Both the position numbers and the translations under genes were made by a program. A stretch of DNA of 34,416 nucleotides, from NCBI GenBank assembly GCA_031269465.1, contig JAISZB010000157.1, forward strand, positions 1 to 34,416. Direction: 5' to 3'. Below the pieces are notes generated by a model. It worked only from the letters and a program-made list of their open reading frames with translations. It was not told where the DNA came from and searched no databases. This DNA is from Clostridiales bacterium. Lineage in GTDB: Bacteria > Bacillota > Clostridia > Lachnospirales > WQUN01. The number at the start of each line of letters is the position of its first letter. The first letter of the stretch is position 1. Shown here one piece after another: positions 16,485-24,266 of this stretch.

Positions 16485-17150
16485 TCATGATTCGTACTTT
16501 GTTACTTGGCTTATCTCAAGCTCCATGGGGGTTTCCTTGCCAAAAAGAGACACAAGAACAACAACGGTGCCGCTCTTGCCTTTGCTCGGATATATTTCTT
16601 TGATTTTTCCGACGAAATTGTCAAAAGGACCGCTGGAAATTTTTACAGTGTCTCCAGCCGCTATATCAAGCTTATCCCTATGCGCTTCTATTCCCATGGA
16701 TGCCACTTCCTGCTCTGTAAGGCATACCGGGCTTGATCCGGGGCCGACAAAGCTTGTGACGCCCCTGGTGTTTCTGACAATATACCAGGTGTTGTCGTTT
16801 AGAATCATATTGAGAAGCACGTAGCCCGGGAATACTTTGTGCTGCACCGTCTTCTTCTTGCCGTTTTTTATTTCAACAGCTTCTTGAACCGGAACCACGA
16901 CTTGAAAGATATAATCATGCAGCCCTCTGTTTTCTACTATCTTTTCGATATTTGACTTGACCTTGTTTTCATAGCCCGAATATGTGTGAACAACATACCA
17001 CTGCGGCATCGTGGGGTAGATAGGGGCGTTTTCGGGAGGATTGGAGCTTTCGCCGTCTCCTACAGACTCAATCTCTTTAATCTCCCTTATCTCTTTGACC
17101 TCTTCAACCGCAGCTGCGGCTTTTTTCTTGCTTGAAGTTTTTGCTGGCAT
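16485..17150 (-). CDS. nusG: transcription termination/antitermination protein NusG
   Basis: NusG binds RNA polymerase and influences pausing, termination and coupling to ribosomes. The NGN domain starts at about residue 50 (PQWYVVHTYSGYENKVKS) and the C-terminal KOW domain is at about 165-221 (AAGDTVKISSGPFDNFVGKI). An unusual N-terminal extension of about 48 residues, rich in Lys, Ala and Glu with REIKEIES repeats, precedes it, making 221 residues against the usual 170-185. The start at 17150 has GCGGGGG at a good distance, so the extension is probably translated. secE ends 14 bases upstream. Confidence 0.95.
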   Translation of the reverse strand: MPAKTSSKKKAAAAVEEVKEIREIKEIESVGDGESSNPPENAPIYPTMPQWYVVHTYSGYENKVKSNIEKIVENRGLHDYIFQVVVPVQEAVEIKNGKKKTVQHKVFPGYVLLNMILNDNTWYIVRNTRGVTSFVGPGSSPVCLTEQEVASMGIEAHRDKLDIAAGDTVKISSGPFDNFVGKIKEIYPSKGKSGTVVVLVSLFGKETPMELEISQVTKYES

Positions 17151-17164
17151 AAGAACCCCCGCAA

Positions 17165-17452
17165 CTAAGCCGAAACGGAAAATATCTGAGCGAACTGCGA
17201 GAATAAAAATCCGAATGACCCATCCAATATGGCGATATAGGCGCTGAATATAAGCGATATGACAATGACAGTCAATGTCTGCTTGAGGAGATCATCTCTT
17301 GAAGGCCATATAATGCGCTTGAATTCGGCCGAGTATTCGGCATATTTCAACTTGAACCAGCGGCTTAACTTGCTGGCTTGTTCAGAGCCGCCCTTTTTAG
17401 CGTCGGGCTTGTCGCCTTTACCTGGACTGGCTTTATTTCCTTCTTCAGCCAT
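17165..17452 (-). CDS. secE: preprotein translocase subunit SecE
   Basis: SecE clamps SecY in the Sec channel. The 95-residue protein has a charged N-terminus (about 30 residues of Lys/Gly/Asp/Glu), the conserved amphipathic helix AEFKRIIWPSRDDLLKQT and one membrane segment VIVISLIFSAYIAILDGSFG near the C-terminus, as in single-span SecE proteins. It lies between rpmG and nusG, its standard place in Bacillota. Confidence 0.95.
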   Translation of the reverse strand: MAEEGNKASPGKGDKPDAKKGGSEQASKLSRWFKLKYAEYSAEFKRIIWPSRDDLLKQTLTVIVISLIFSAYIAILDGSFGFLFSQFAQIFSVSA

Positions 17453-17464
17453 TTAAACACTTCC

Positions 17465-17614
17465 TTATCTTGTTTCTCTATGTGGAGTATGCTTGTTGCA
17501 AAAACGGCAGTACTTTTTAAACTCCATCCTGTCAGGATGCGTCTTTTTATCCTTTGTCGTATTGTAATTGCGCTGCTTGCACTCTGTGCACGCCAGAATT
17601 ATCTTTGTCCTCAT
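17465..17614 (-). CDS. rpmG: 50S ribosomal protein L33
   Basis: A 49-residue protein, [18 protein letters not shown] at its start, with [14 protein letters not shown] near its end. The two CxxC pairs (CTEC, CRFC) are the zinc-binding form of L33. GAGGTG precedes the ATG at 17614. It is the first gene of the operon rpmG-secE-nusG-rplK-rplA and 12 bases separate it from secE. Confidence 0.95.
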   Translation of the reverse strand: MRTKIILACTECKQRNYNTTKDKKTHPDRMEFKKYCRFCNKHTPHRETR

Positions 17615-17666
17615 TACCTAAACACCTCGCTTTTTGGGCATAAAAAAAAGGCCTTCCACTTGCGAC

Positions 17667-17695
17667 ATGATATCACATCAATGGACGCGTGTCAA
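17667..17695 (-). promoter_or_regulatory. promoter of the rpmG-secE-nusG-rplK-rplA operon
   Basis: TTGACA at 17695-17690 and TATCAT at 17672-17667, spacer 17 bases. It lies about 50 bases before rpmG. The 5' leader contains a run of eight T after AAGGCC, without a stable hairpin. Confidence 0.8.
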
Positions 17696-17887
17696 GTGTC
17701 GGAGCAATAAAATACAGGAAAGGAAAGCATTAATGAGAGCGCTTGAGAATCATCATCTATAAAGCTCCCCAATAAGATTTCAGGAAGAAATGCAGCCTGA
17801 AAAAGGACTCAAGGCTTCTTTGCGAAATGAGATCATACAGATGAAAATCAGCCTGCCTAAGGTAGGCTGAGTGCAATCAACTGCGCT

Positions 17888-17940
17888 TTGAACTTGCCTA
17901 TCCACTTTAAATGTATAAGCAAGCTCTGAAAAGGAACTTC
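17888..17940 (+). repeat. PIE internal fragment
   Basis: TTGAACTTGCCTATCCACTT, a short loop, and TATAAGCAAGCTCTGAAAAG with GGAAC match the inner arms and part of the right end. Just before it, CAGCCTGCCT..AGGTAGGCTG forms a small separate hairpin at about 17848-17870. Confidence 0.5.
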
Positions 17941-17954
17941 TCTTCATATACAGA

Positions 17955-18080
17955 GTTGCAGTCAAATATGCCGATTTAAAAGCTTGATTATCTAGAGAGC
18001 GGTGCGAAATGCCGATATTGGCATTTCGTAATCGCCGCTTAATCAAACTTCAAAATCTGAACTCATATGCAGATAGCATC
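17955..18080 (+). repeat. PIE full copy
   Basis: TTGCAGTCAAATATGCCG opens it, followed by AGCTTGATTATCTAGAGAGC, the palindrome GCGAAATGCCGATATTGGC, TAATCGCCGCTTAATCAAAC and a right end CTCATATGCAGATAGCAT. Arms are less well matched than in other copies. Confidence 0.75.
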
Positions 18081-18106
18081 ATGACTTAAATTTCTCATAT
18101 GCCTAT

Positions 18107-18190
18107 TTGCAGTCAACAGGGCCTATTTTAGAGCTTGAATTGATCCTGTACAATCAAGCTCTAAAATAGGAGCTGCCATACGCAAGTCAG
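18107..18190 (+). repeat. PIE copy with a perfect 17-bp stem behind the stalk-domain gene
   Basis: TTGCAGTCAA opens it. CCTATTTTAGAGCTTGA (18122-18138) and TCAAGCTCTAAAATAGG (18154-18170) pair perfectly; the consensus stem reads GGAGCTTG, here both strands carry TAGAGCTTG. The central palindrome is absent. The right end (ACGCAAGTCAG) lies 10 bases from the next gene's stop. The gene-free stretch 17615-18200 holds these three repeats and the rpmG promoter. Confidence 0.75.
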
Positions 18191-18200
18191 AAACTTTCGA

Positions 18201-19292
18201 CTACCCTTTATACACGCTGAAAAACCACTTTTTATAAGCTTCGAACTCTCTATATTCTTCAGGGCTTAATTCCTTGATTCTATCTTCAATGGCTTTTTTA
18301 GAAGTAGGATCTGTTTCTACTAGATATGGAGTTACTTCTCTTTCATAACTCTCATCATAAAACTTTCCATCAGACGCCATTTTAAGCGGGCTATAAGCCC
18401 CATAATGGCCGTAAATGGCAGCAGCTATATAATCATCGCCTTTTATGCCTATAAACGGCACCCTGACATCTTCATTATCTAAATCGCCAGTGCCGAGGCC
18501 CTGCCACTTAACCACCCATTCTGGGTCTGCAAACGCTCCAATATAATAATAATCCAGCAAATGATAAAGGATATTTCCAGTAAGATGCTCTTTCAACAAT
18601 TCATCAGGAAATCTCGTATAAGATTTGCAAGCAATGAGTATATAGGCGATTTGAGCTCTTTTCAAATTAGGATAAGGGTTCCAACGCTCAAATTCCCCAA
18701 AGTTAACTCCTTCCATGCCCTTTACCATGCTATCTTTCACGTAAGGCCCAATGGCTTCATCTTCCCACATTCCAGGCCTTCCTGCATCTTTAAAATATTG
18801 CGTTCTTTCACCTTCAGGCAGCTTTAAAGCAATATCAGTAGTTATCATAACTTTATAATTTTTAGAATCCCAATCAACTTTACAGCCCAAAGCTTCACTA
18901 ATTAATCTTACGCTTACCATCGTTCTTCCGTCTTTTATATAAGAATTAACTCCTACATCAGCTGTAGTTCCGTTATCTAATAAAACGTAAGAACTGCCTA
19001 TGACATGGCTGAATTTATTTCTGACCATTGCTGTTTTAGTTGCATCATTCCAATCAACAATTAACTGCAATTGCTCATTGGCAGACAAAAGCACTCTATT
19101 AGCTGATATATACAAATTCTCTGAAACAAATCTCAAAGGGACAAATACTCGATCGTTAACTATTTCCGGGGCCACATCTTCATTTAGTACTGTATGGCCA
19201 TCAAAACTTATAGTTACTTCTTGCGCAAAAGCTTGGCAATTAACTAGCAAACTAAAAAATCCCATAAATGCCAACCTTAACAACCATTTCAT
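18201..19292 (-). CDS. exported protein with copper amine oxidase N-terminal-type (stalk) domains
   Basis: The 363-residue protein starts MKWLLRLAFMGFFSLLVNCQ, a signal peptide with likely cleavage after AFA. Two stalk-type domains follow: VTISFDGHTVLNEDVAPEIV with VPLRFVSENL, and later SYVLLDNGTTADVGVNSYIK with VSVRLISEALGCKVDWD. Such domains (Cu_amine_oxidN1 family) are common on Clostridia surfaces and do not imply copper chemistry. Residues from about 165 on, rich in aromatic and acidic residues, are not recognised. ATG at 19292 has GGAGG 8 bases before it; a TTG five codons earlier is less likely. The gene is bracketed by PIE copies at both ends. Confidence 0.8.
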   Translation of the reverse strand: MKWLLRLAFMGFFSLLVNCQAFAQEVTISFDGHTVLNEDVAPEIVNDRVFVPLRFVSENLYISANRVLLSANEQLQLIVDWNDATKTAMVRNKFSHVIGSSYVLLDNGTTADVGVNSYIKDGRTMVSVRLISEALGCKVDWDSKNYKVMITTDIALKLPEGERTQYFKDAGRPGMWEDEAIGPYVKDSMVKGMEGVNFGEFERWNPYPNLKRAQIAYILIACKSYTRFPDELLKEHLTGNILYHLLDYYYIGAFADPEWVVKWQGLGTGDLDNEDVRVPFIGIKGDDYIAAAIYGHYGAYSPLKMASDGKFYDESYEREVTPYLVETDPTSKKAIEDRIKELSPEEYREFEAYKKWFFSVYKG

Positions 19293-19330
19293 TATAGTAT
19301 CCTCCAATGATTATCTCTATAAACTAATAG

Positions 19331-19454
19331 CATCTGAAAGTTCCAATCTTAAAGCTTGATTACACAGCGAGCGTTTGATATCGGCATTTCTTACCTTGAA
19401 AGTGGATAATCAAGCTTTAAAATCTCGCTGCATTTGACTGCAAATCATCGGTAT
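19331..19454 (-). repeat. PIE copy in reverse orientation upstream of the stalk-domain gene
   Basis: On the plus strand it begins CTGAAAGTTCCAATCTTAAA and ends TTTGACTGCAAATCATCGGTATA in its last 23 bases. Stem: CTTAAAGCTTGATTA with TAATCAAGCTTTAA; both arms differ from GGAGCTTG together. It carries the variant ACCTTGAAAGTGGATAATC shared with the copy at 33841. It ends inside the small truncated frame described next. Confidence 0.75.
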
Positions 19455-19506
19455 AGAGAAGTAAAGTAGCTACAACCACTCGCAATATATATTTTATTTT
19501 CTCCAA
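19417..19506 (-). pseudogene. truncated gene start (signal peptide) cut by a PIE copy
   Basis: AAAGGAG is followed by a TTG start and LEKIKYILRVVVATLLLY, a basic start plus hydrophobic core like a signal peptide. At the next codon the frame enters the PIE terminus (TATACCGATGATTTGCAGTC) and stops after 11 repeat-derived residues. It looks like the stump of an exported protein gene into which the element inserted. The alternative is chance coding in an AT-rich spacer. Apart from this and the PIE copy, 19293-19675 holds nothing recognisable. Confidence 0.4.
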
Positions 19507-19675
19507 AATATTAGCTCCTTTCTACGGCCATCCGCTGGGCGGCGGACAGAGGCGGAGCTATTGCCGCAGAGGGCGCTTGGCTGCGGCATGCATTTCGAAC
19601 TCCCGCAACTCAGACAAGCGGGCCGGACTTAACTCCATCCATATAGGTTTTTATTCTTAAGATCTAGAGCGTGCA

Positions 19676-20113
19676 TCAGCATGATTTCTCGGATGGCGGA
19701 TGCACTATCTCTTCATAGAGCCTTTCAAGCCTCTGCGCCTGAAGCTTTTTTTTAAGTTCGCATTCCCACACAACTATTACTTTCCAGCCGTCTTTCTCCA
19801 AAGCGCTTGCGTTTAAAGCATCTCTTTCCCGGTTCTTGGCAAGCTTAGGAATCCAATAATCGGTGTTTGACTTAGGTACGCTATAATTTGAGCATCCTTC
19901 ATGGGAGTGCCAGAAGCAACCGTTTACGAATATGACTGTTTTGTATTTCGGCAGCACAATGTCGGGGTGGCCTGGGTAGCGATTGTCGTTTTTGCGGTAG
20001 CGAAGACCTCTGGAAAACAAATATTTCCTGACGGCGGACTCCGGTTTTGTGTCTTTGCTTTTTATCTGTGACATGGTGTAGCTCCGCTTTTCGGGGGAGA
20101 ATGGATCAGCCAT
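19676..20113 (-). CDS. vsr: very short patch repair endonuclease Vsr
   Basis: Vsr nicks DNA 5' of T in T:G mismatches that arise when 5-methylcytosine deaminates. The 145-residue protein is full length. PFSPEKRSYTMSQIKSKDTK is the family start; GHPDIVLPKYKTVIFVNGCF with Asp51 and then WHSHEGC with His69 hold the catalytic and zinc-site residues; NRERD and WKVIVVWECEL follow. AAGGAGG lies 11 bases before the ATG at 20113. The frame continues upstream to an ATG at 20158 inside a PIE copy. No cytosine methyltransferase gene is present in the window. Confidence 0.93.
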   Translation of the reverse strand: MADPFSPEKRSYTMSQIKSKDTKPESAVRKYLFSRGLRYRKNDNRYPGHPDIVLPKYKTVIFVNGCFWHSHEGCSNYSVPKSNTDYWIPKLAKNRERDALNASALEKDGWKVIVVWECELKKKLQAQRLERLYEEIVHPPSEKSC

Positions 20114-20143
20114 ATAAAATGCCGCCTCCTTGGCTGTAGCAGA

Positions 20144-20194
20144 TATACTGATTTGCATATTAAAGTTCCTATTTTGGACTGCAAATCGGCATAT
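20144..20194 (-). repeat. miniature PIE copy upstream of vsr
   Basis: TATACTGATTTGCATATTAA, AGTTCCTATTTTGGACTGC and AAATCGGCATAT: both ends plus part of one arm. Read on the minus strand its right end supplies AGGAACTTTAATATGCAAAT, that is a weak ribosome binding site and an ATG in frame with vsr. Confidence 0.7.
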
Positions 20195-20887
20195 GAGGCT
20201 TTAAATAGTTGCGTGACATAATCTTAGCTCAGGATAAGAAATATGCTTAAGCAGGCGTGAAATGCTGCTGCCTATGATTCACATTATGCATATTTCCATT
20301 ATAACTCAATGAAATATATTTTCCGCGGATAAGGGGATAAGCCCATTTTATTAGGGATGGAGAGCAATATATTCTGCTGTCGCCTAGATTTTCGGCATCT
20401 TGCGCCGCACTGAGCAATGCTCTGCGCTGAGCCGGGAGAGTATAGCGAAAGTTTTTCAGATGGATCGACTGCGGAAGTTGCATTTATGCAATTGGGCTGC
20501 CAGTTGGGACTGCCGCTTTTGATGCGAAGCTCAAAGCCGCGGCGCCTTACGCTTGAGGTTTGATGAAAGCCCCCCTTTCGAGTCAAAATGCAGGCTGGGC
20601 GGAATCCGTGGATGAAGCGGGGGGCATCGGCATGAAGCAAGCTCCCGGCTTTTTTGGCGCTGGCTGCAGGTGGAGGGAAAACTGAATTAATGATCTCTTT
20701 TTGCTCCCTAGGATTAGCTTTAGATGGAAAGCTTCCCGCTCTAAGCCTTTTTGCGGCGTTCTCTCAAGGAATCCATAAACTGCGGGGATTGAAGCGCGCA
20801 AGCCGAACTTGTCCTCTTCGCGCAAGAGGCGCATCCCAGAGTTCTTGGAGGATGCCAGTTAAAATGCGGCGGCAAGCCTTGGCCTTA

Positions 20888-21050
20888 GCATTTCGCACTC
20901 GCCGTATAATAAAGCTCCATAAAAGGCAGTTTAGTATGAAAATACATTTTATGGACATTTGTCCATGCCTCAAACACACAAATGGCTTAATATTTTCATC
21001 CTTAGTGGTGAAGCGAAGCTTCATAGGGGTTTCTATGAAAATCAACATAG
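20888..21050 (+). repeat. composite PIE half copy with the extra conserved core
   Basis: Starts with a right arm only (GCATTTCGCACTCGCCGTAT, AATAAAGCTCC), then from 20925 the ~115-base core also found at 12400, then the right end ATGAAAATCAACATAG. Between the two core copies I count 3 differences in about 115 bases. Confidence 0.75.
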
Positions 21051-21981
21051 CTGCAATGTTTAAATATGAATTTATGGATTTCTAGTTGTGATTATAATAG
21101 ATTAGATAGGAGTATTATAGATTTATTGGGCTTTTAAGTCAATAGAAATAAAAATGGCTGGCGAAAGGATGCCTTGAATGACGATTTTTGAATAGAATGG
21201 AAATATGCTGTTGCGCAGCCCGTTGCTGCGATTTTGAGGCAGGATTACCCTGAAGCTTTGCAAGTCTGGCATATGAACATCTATTGACTGCATTCTTCAC
21301 GCCTAAGAATGAAGACAGTAAAATATATGCCGATTTGCGTCAGCGCAGGTTCCTTTGCAAGCTCGATGCAGTCCACGCCTTCTTTGAGCGGCTTTAAAAT
21401 GCTGCAGCTTGCACTAAATTTGCCTGCATTGAATATTCTGCGTACATTCGGCGGAAAATCCATCGGAATATGAAATTGACGCGCTCAAAGCTTGAAAAAC
21501 CCGGCGTCATATGCTTGAGACGCCGGCGATGGCTGGGAGGCCGCTTCATGCCTGCGAAAAGCTTTGATCAAGAAGCTGCAGGCGCCGAGATCTCCGCCCA
21601 AATGGAGCGCCTGCTGGAGGGGCCGGGAGTATCAGGAGAGGCTCCAGCTGCGGAAAAAAGCACGGCAAATCAAGGCTTTGGGCGAATCCCTGGAGGACGT
21701 CGGCCATGGCGGGGCTCTGAAGATCATGCTCGGCGCGCAGCTCCCAAGCTTTTGGAATATCTTGGGGAGATTGAGGTTCTTGCATGAATCAATGCCTTTA
21801 ATGTATGAGTCCCAAAGGGAAGGGTGCGCCCCTCGTCCGCAAAGCCGACGGGCAAGCCGCAAGCGGCTTGCCGGATCCAAATAGCCGCCTTGAATTGATA
21901 TATTGCAAGATCAATCCGGAACTCTGCCCAGCGCTCCCGCATCTATAAATATATCCATTTATCCTAAAGGACTCGGCACTG

Positions 21982-22027
21982 GATTTGCAGTCAAATGCAC
22001 CAAAGGACTTTCAGCGCAAATCAGCAT
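21982..22027 (+). repeat. miniature PIE copy
   Basis: GATTTGCAGTCAAATGCACC joins directly to AAAGGACTTTCAGCGCAAAT and CAGCAT. Only the two ends remain. Confidence 0.65.
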
Positions 22028-22280
22028 GTATGCGAATGAGCAGTGCGGCCTGCAACGAAGAACCCGAAAGAGATGAGGGCGGCCCTGCAAGAGAAAATTC
22101 TCTTCGGAGGCTGGAGAGAGCTTGGGCGCGCGCTGATTCAAAGAAAGGTACTTCGCATAGAAAGTCCTTTAAATTTTAAGCATTCCTCCCATCCCTGAGA
22201 TGGCTGTCCAAGCGCGACGCTATTTTCGTAAAAACTCTTACATTGAAGAAGCGGGCAGCCAAGCTCTTCAATAAGCGCAT

Positions 22281-22332
22281 TTGACTGTAAATCGAAGTCC
22301 TGCCTCGAAATCGGAATATCCACTGAGCATCA
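22281..22332. repeat. degenerate PIE fragment
   Basis: CATTTGACTGTAAATCG resembles a left end in reverse and TCGAAATCGGAATATCCACT with GAGCA resembles arm sequence. Weak. Confidence 0.35.
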
Positions 22333-22360
22333 GCTTAATAAGACCAGTTTGAACCTGACC

Positions 22361-22810
22361 TTAACAGCTGCAATTTTTGGGAGCGTCTCCGCGCCTGGAC
22401 ATGCTGATGTGAGGGATTCCGGCTTCCAAGTATTCTTGTCCATATGCGGAAAAGCCAAGCTTCTTGTAAAAACCCAAAGCTCCTATCTGAGCGTGGACGA
22501 CTTGCTCGTCGAAGCCAGAGTCATAAGCTTTTCTTATGAGCATCCTCATTATCAGATCCCCGTATCCGTTCTTTCTTTCCTCTTTGAGCGTAGCTACGCG
22601 TCCTATGAGAGCGGCTGAATCCGAAAAGATCAACCGGCCCGTAGCAACAGGCTTTCCTGAGTCATAGGCCACGAGGGTCAGAGCTTTGGCGTCGGCTCCG
22701 TCCATCTCCAGATCTTCTGGAACATTTTGCTCCTCTATGAATACTTTTCTTCGAATTAACCATGCATCTTCTAAATCATCGCTTCCAAGAAGCCATTTTG
22801 TGGTTATCAT
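22361..22810 (-). CDS. GNAT family N-acetyltransferase
   Basis: A 149-residue acetyl-CoA-dependent acetyltransferase of the GNAT fold, cytoplasmic, substrate unknown. AWLIRRKVFIEEQNVPEDLE with MDGAD near the N-terminus matches the ElaA/YjcF-like group. The acetyl-CoA binding motif is GRVATLKEERKNGYGDLIMR, followed by VVHAQIGALGFYKKLGF, where GFYKKLGF is the typical end of motif B. AAGGAG precedes the ATG at 22810. It stands alone in a repeat-rich region with no partner gene. Confidence 0.88.
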   Translation of the reverse strand: MITTKWLLGSDDLEDAWLIRRKVFIEEQNVPEDLEMDGADAKALTLVAYDSGKPVATGRLIFSDSAALIGRVATLKEERKNGYGDLIMRMLIRKAYDSGFDEQVVHAQIGALGFYKKLGFSAYGQEYLEAGIPHISMSRRGDAPKNCSC

Positions 22811-22873
22811 GCCAGTCTCCTTAAGGCAGGACGCCGAATCCTCGTAAAATCTGAAGGCGATTTTGGGATGAGC

Positions 22874-23005
22874 TATACCTCTTTGCGGTCAAATGTACCG
22901 ATTTTGATGCCTGTGAGTCCACTTGAAGGGTGCGAAATGACTATATTTCGCGCTAATTGTATAATCCGAAACCAAAATCGGAGCTATTAAATGCAAAGCA
23001 GTATA
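22874..23005 (+). repeat. PIE full copy upstream of the GNAT gene
   Basis: TATACCTCTTTGCGGTCAAA to ATGCAAAGCAGTATA. Stem CCGATTTTG with CAAAATCGG; the middle reads GGTGCGAAATGACTATATTT and CGCGCTAATTGTATAATCC. Confidence 0.75.
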
Positions 23006-23064
23006 TCAATCGCACTCACTGTACAATCAAGCTAAATCGGAACTTTCACATGCAAATCAGCATA
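23004..23064 (+). repeat. PIE half copy (right arm)
   Basis: TATCAATCGCACTCACTGTA, CAATCAAGCTAAATCGG, AACTTTCACATGCAAATCAG and CATA: a complete right half attached directly to the previous copy. Confidence 0.65.
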
Positions 23065-23157
23065 AAAGACAAGGCGGCGCCCAGGATATTAACATCAAGC
23101 CTGAGCGATTTGCAGCCGGCAAGCCCGTTGATAAGCGCAAGCGTCGGAAAGCTCGGA

Positions 23158-23292
23158 TATACCCCTTTTCATCAAATGTTCCTTTTTTGGAGCTTGATTA
23201 TCCATTGAGTGGTGCGAAATGCCGATTCGGCATTTCGCGCTCGCTGTATAATCAAGCTCCAAAAAAGGTAATTTAATATGAAAAGCAGTATA
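23158..23292 (+). repeat. PIE full copy, 135 bp, best-preserved stem
   Basis: TATACCCCTTTTCATCAAAT to ATATGAAAAGCAGTATA. CCTTTTTTGGAGCTTGATTA(T) pairs with (A)TAATCAAGCTCCAAAAAAGG over 21 bases without mismatch; the centre is GCGAAATGCCGA with TCGGCATTTCGC. The right end faces the following stop codon, 66 bases away. Stretch 22811-23358 holds this and the two copies before it and no gene. Confidence 0.85.
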
Positions 23293-23358
23293 ATTATCCA
23301 ATAATGGATCGCTCTCATAACGCTTAATTGAATGATCGTTAACTATGGGGATGCATCT

Positions 23359-24204
23359 CTAGAATTCGTTTACCAGGACATTCGATCTATCATCAATCTC
23401 TACATTCAAGCCTAGATAATAAGTGAAAAAATGCGATGAAATGAATGACTTGTCATTTTCCATCAATATGTTGTAGCCATTGTTGACTTTGTTGTTGTCT
23501 GCCAAAAGAGCCTGGTAGAAGTTCCCTCGGGCTATGGTTATTGCTTTTTGATTGGCGATCCAGCCGATATTATAGCCAAGGGATTCGCAAATATCGCGGA
23601 TTGGCAGATATGTCACATTGCTATCGCTTACTATGGACTTCACCTTGAGCAGTCTGCCATTGACCCAGATGTTGTTTCTATATACCTTGGAGTCTCCTGA
23701 CGCAAGGCGGATAAGGCCTGTCATGTACTGATCGTCTTTCGCGGACTTCAAGAACGAGCGGTAAATAGCTTCATCCGTAGCCTTTGGAAGCGGTTCGAGA
23801 TCGGAAGTCCAAATCGTGAAGATGTATCGCTCAGTTTCCAGAAGAATTCTGAAGCCGCTCTCCAATTTGAAGTCAACTTTGCTATAGGCGCATAATGTAA
23901 ATACGGGCACGGGCTTTTCGATTTTGTTCATCGGCTGGTAGTAGAATATCAGCTTATCCAGAGGCCTCTGCCCGTTTGCGATCTTTTCGCGATCAGCTAT
24001 CATGAGGCCGCCGGTCCATACGGATGGCAGTTCCAAACTGTACATAGCCTTTTCGCCTGTGATCCGCGCGCCAGACAGATCCAGGCGGGAAACGGAGCTG
24101 ACGACCATGCTCAGTTGCCCTAAAGAATCAGGCAGCTCAAAGGCATGCGTCGGACGCAGCATTAAGATCATGATCATCAGCGTTAGCGGACCCGAGTTTT
24201 TCAT
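23359..24204 (-). CDS. exported protein with C-terminal stalk (copper amine oxidase N-terminal-type) domain
   Basis: The 281-residue protein starts MKNSGPLTLMIMILMLRPTH, a signal peptide ending near AFEL. The N-terminal two thirds (LPSVWTGGLMIADREKIANG, the FYYQPMN region, LLETERYIFTIWTSDLEPLP) are not recognised but look like a secreted beta-rich domain. The C-terminus is a stalk domain: IWVNGRLLKVKSIVSDSNVT, YLPIRDICESLGYNIGW and AITIARG. TTGGAGG precedes the ATG. Second protein of this kind in the window. Confidence 0.75.
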   Translation of the reverse strand: MKNSGPLTLMIMILMLRPTHAFELPDSLGQLSMVVSSVSRLDLSGARITGEKAMYSLELPSVWTGGLMIADREKIANGQRPLDKLIFYYQPMNKIEKPVPVFTLCAYSKVDFKLESGFRILLETERYIFTIWTSDLEPLPKATDEAIYRSFLKSAKDDQYMTGLIRLASGDSKVYRNNIWVNGRLLKVKSIVSDSNVTYLPIRDICESLGYNIGWIANQKAITIARGNFYQALLADNNKVNNGYNILMENDKSFISSHFFTYYLGLNVEIDDRSNVLVNEF

Positions 24205-24266
24205 TCAAAAATCCTCCAAATCTAAAGGATCGGCGGAAAACATCCGGAGTTTGTTCCTAAACTGAC

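Larger units (their letters stand above)
20195..22360. other. gene-free stretch with repeat debris
   Basis: Several overlapping short frames exist on both strands (for example 20299-20640 minus and 21470-21884 plus) but none has a good start, a family motif or a clear advantage over the others. Frames at 21470-21787 and 21564-21884 could be parts of one decayed gene joined by a frameshift (ARQIKALGESLEDVGHGGAL), but I cannot identify it. PIE debris lies at 20888-21050, 21982-22027 and 22281-22332. No tRNA or rRNA is visible. Confidence 0.4.

Noticed and set aside
17641..17665. Run of eight T in the rpmG leader as a terminator
   Set aside because: The preceding AAGGCC has no stable stem with a loop, and it lies within the leader of essential genes.
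20299..21085. Frames on both strands at 20299-20640, 20583-20834 and 20654-21085
   Set aside because: Overlapping, motif-free, partly running into PIE sequence; no start or family supports any one of them.
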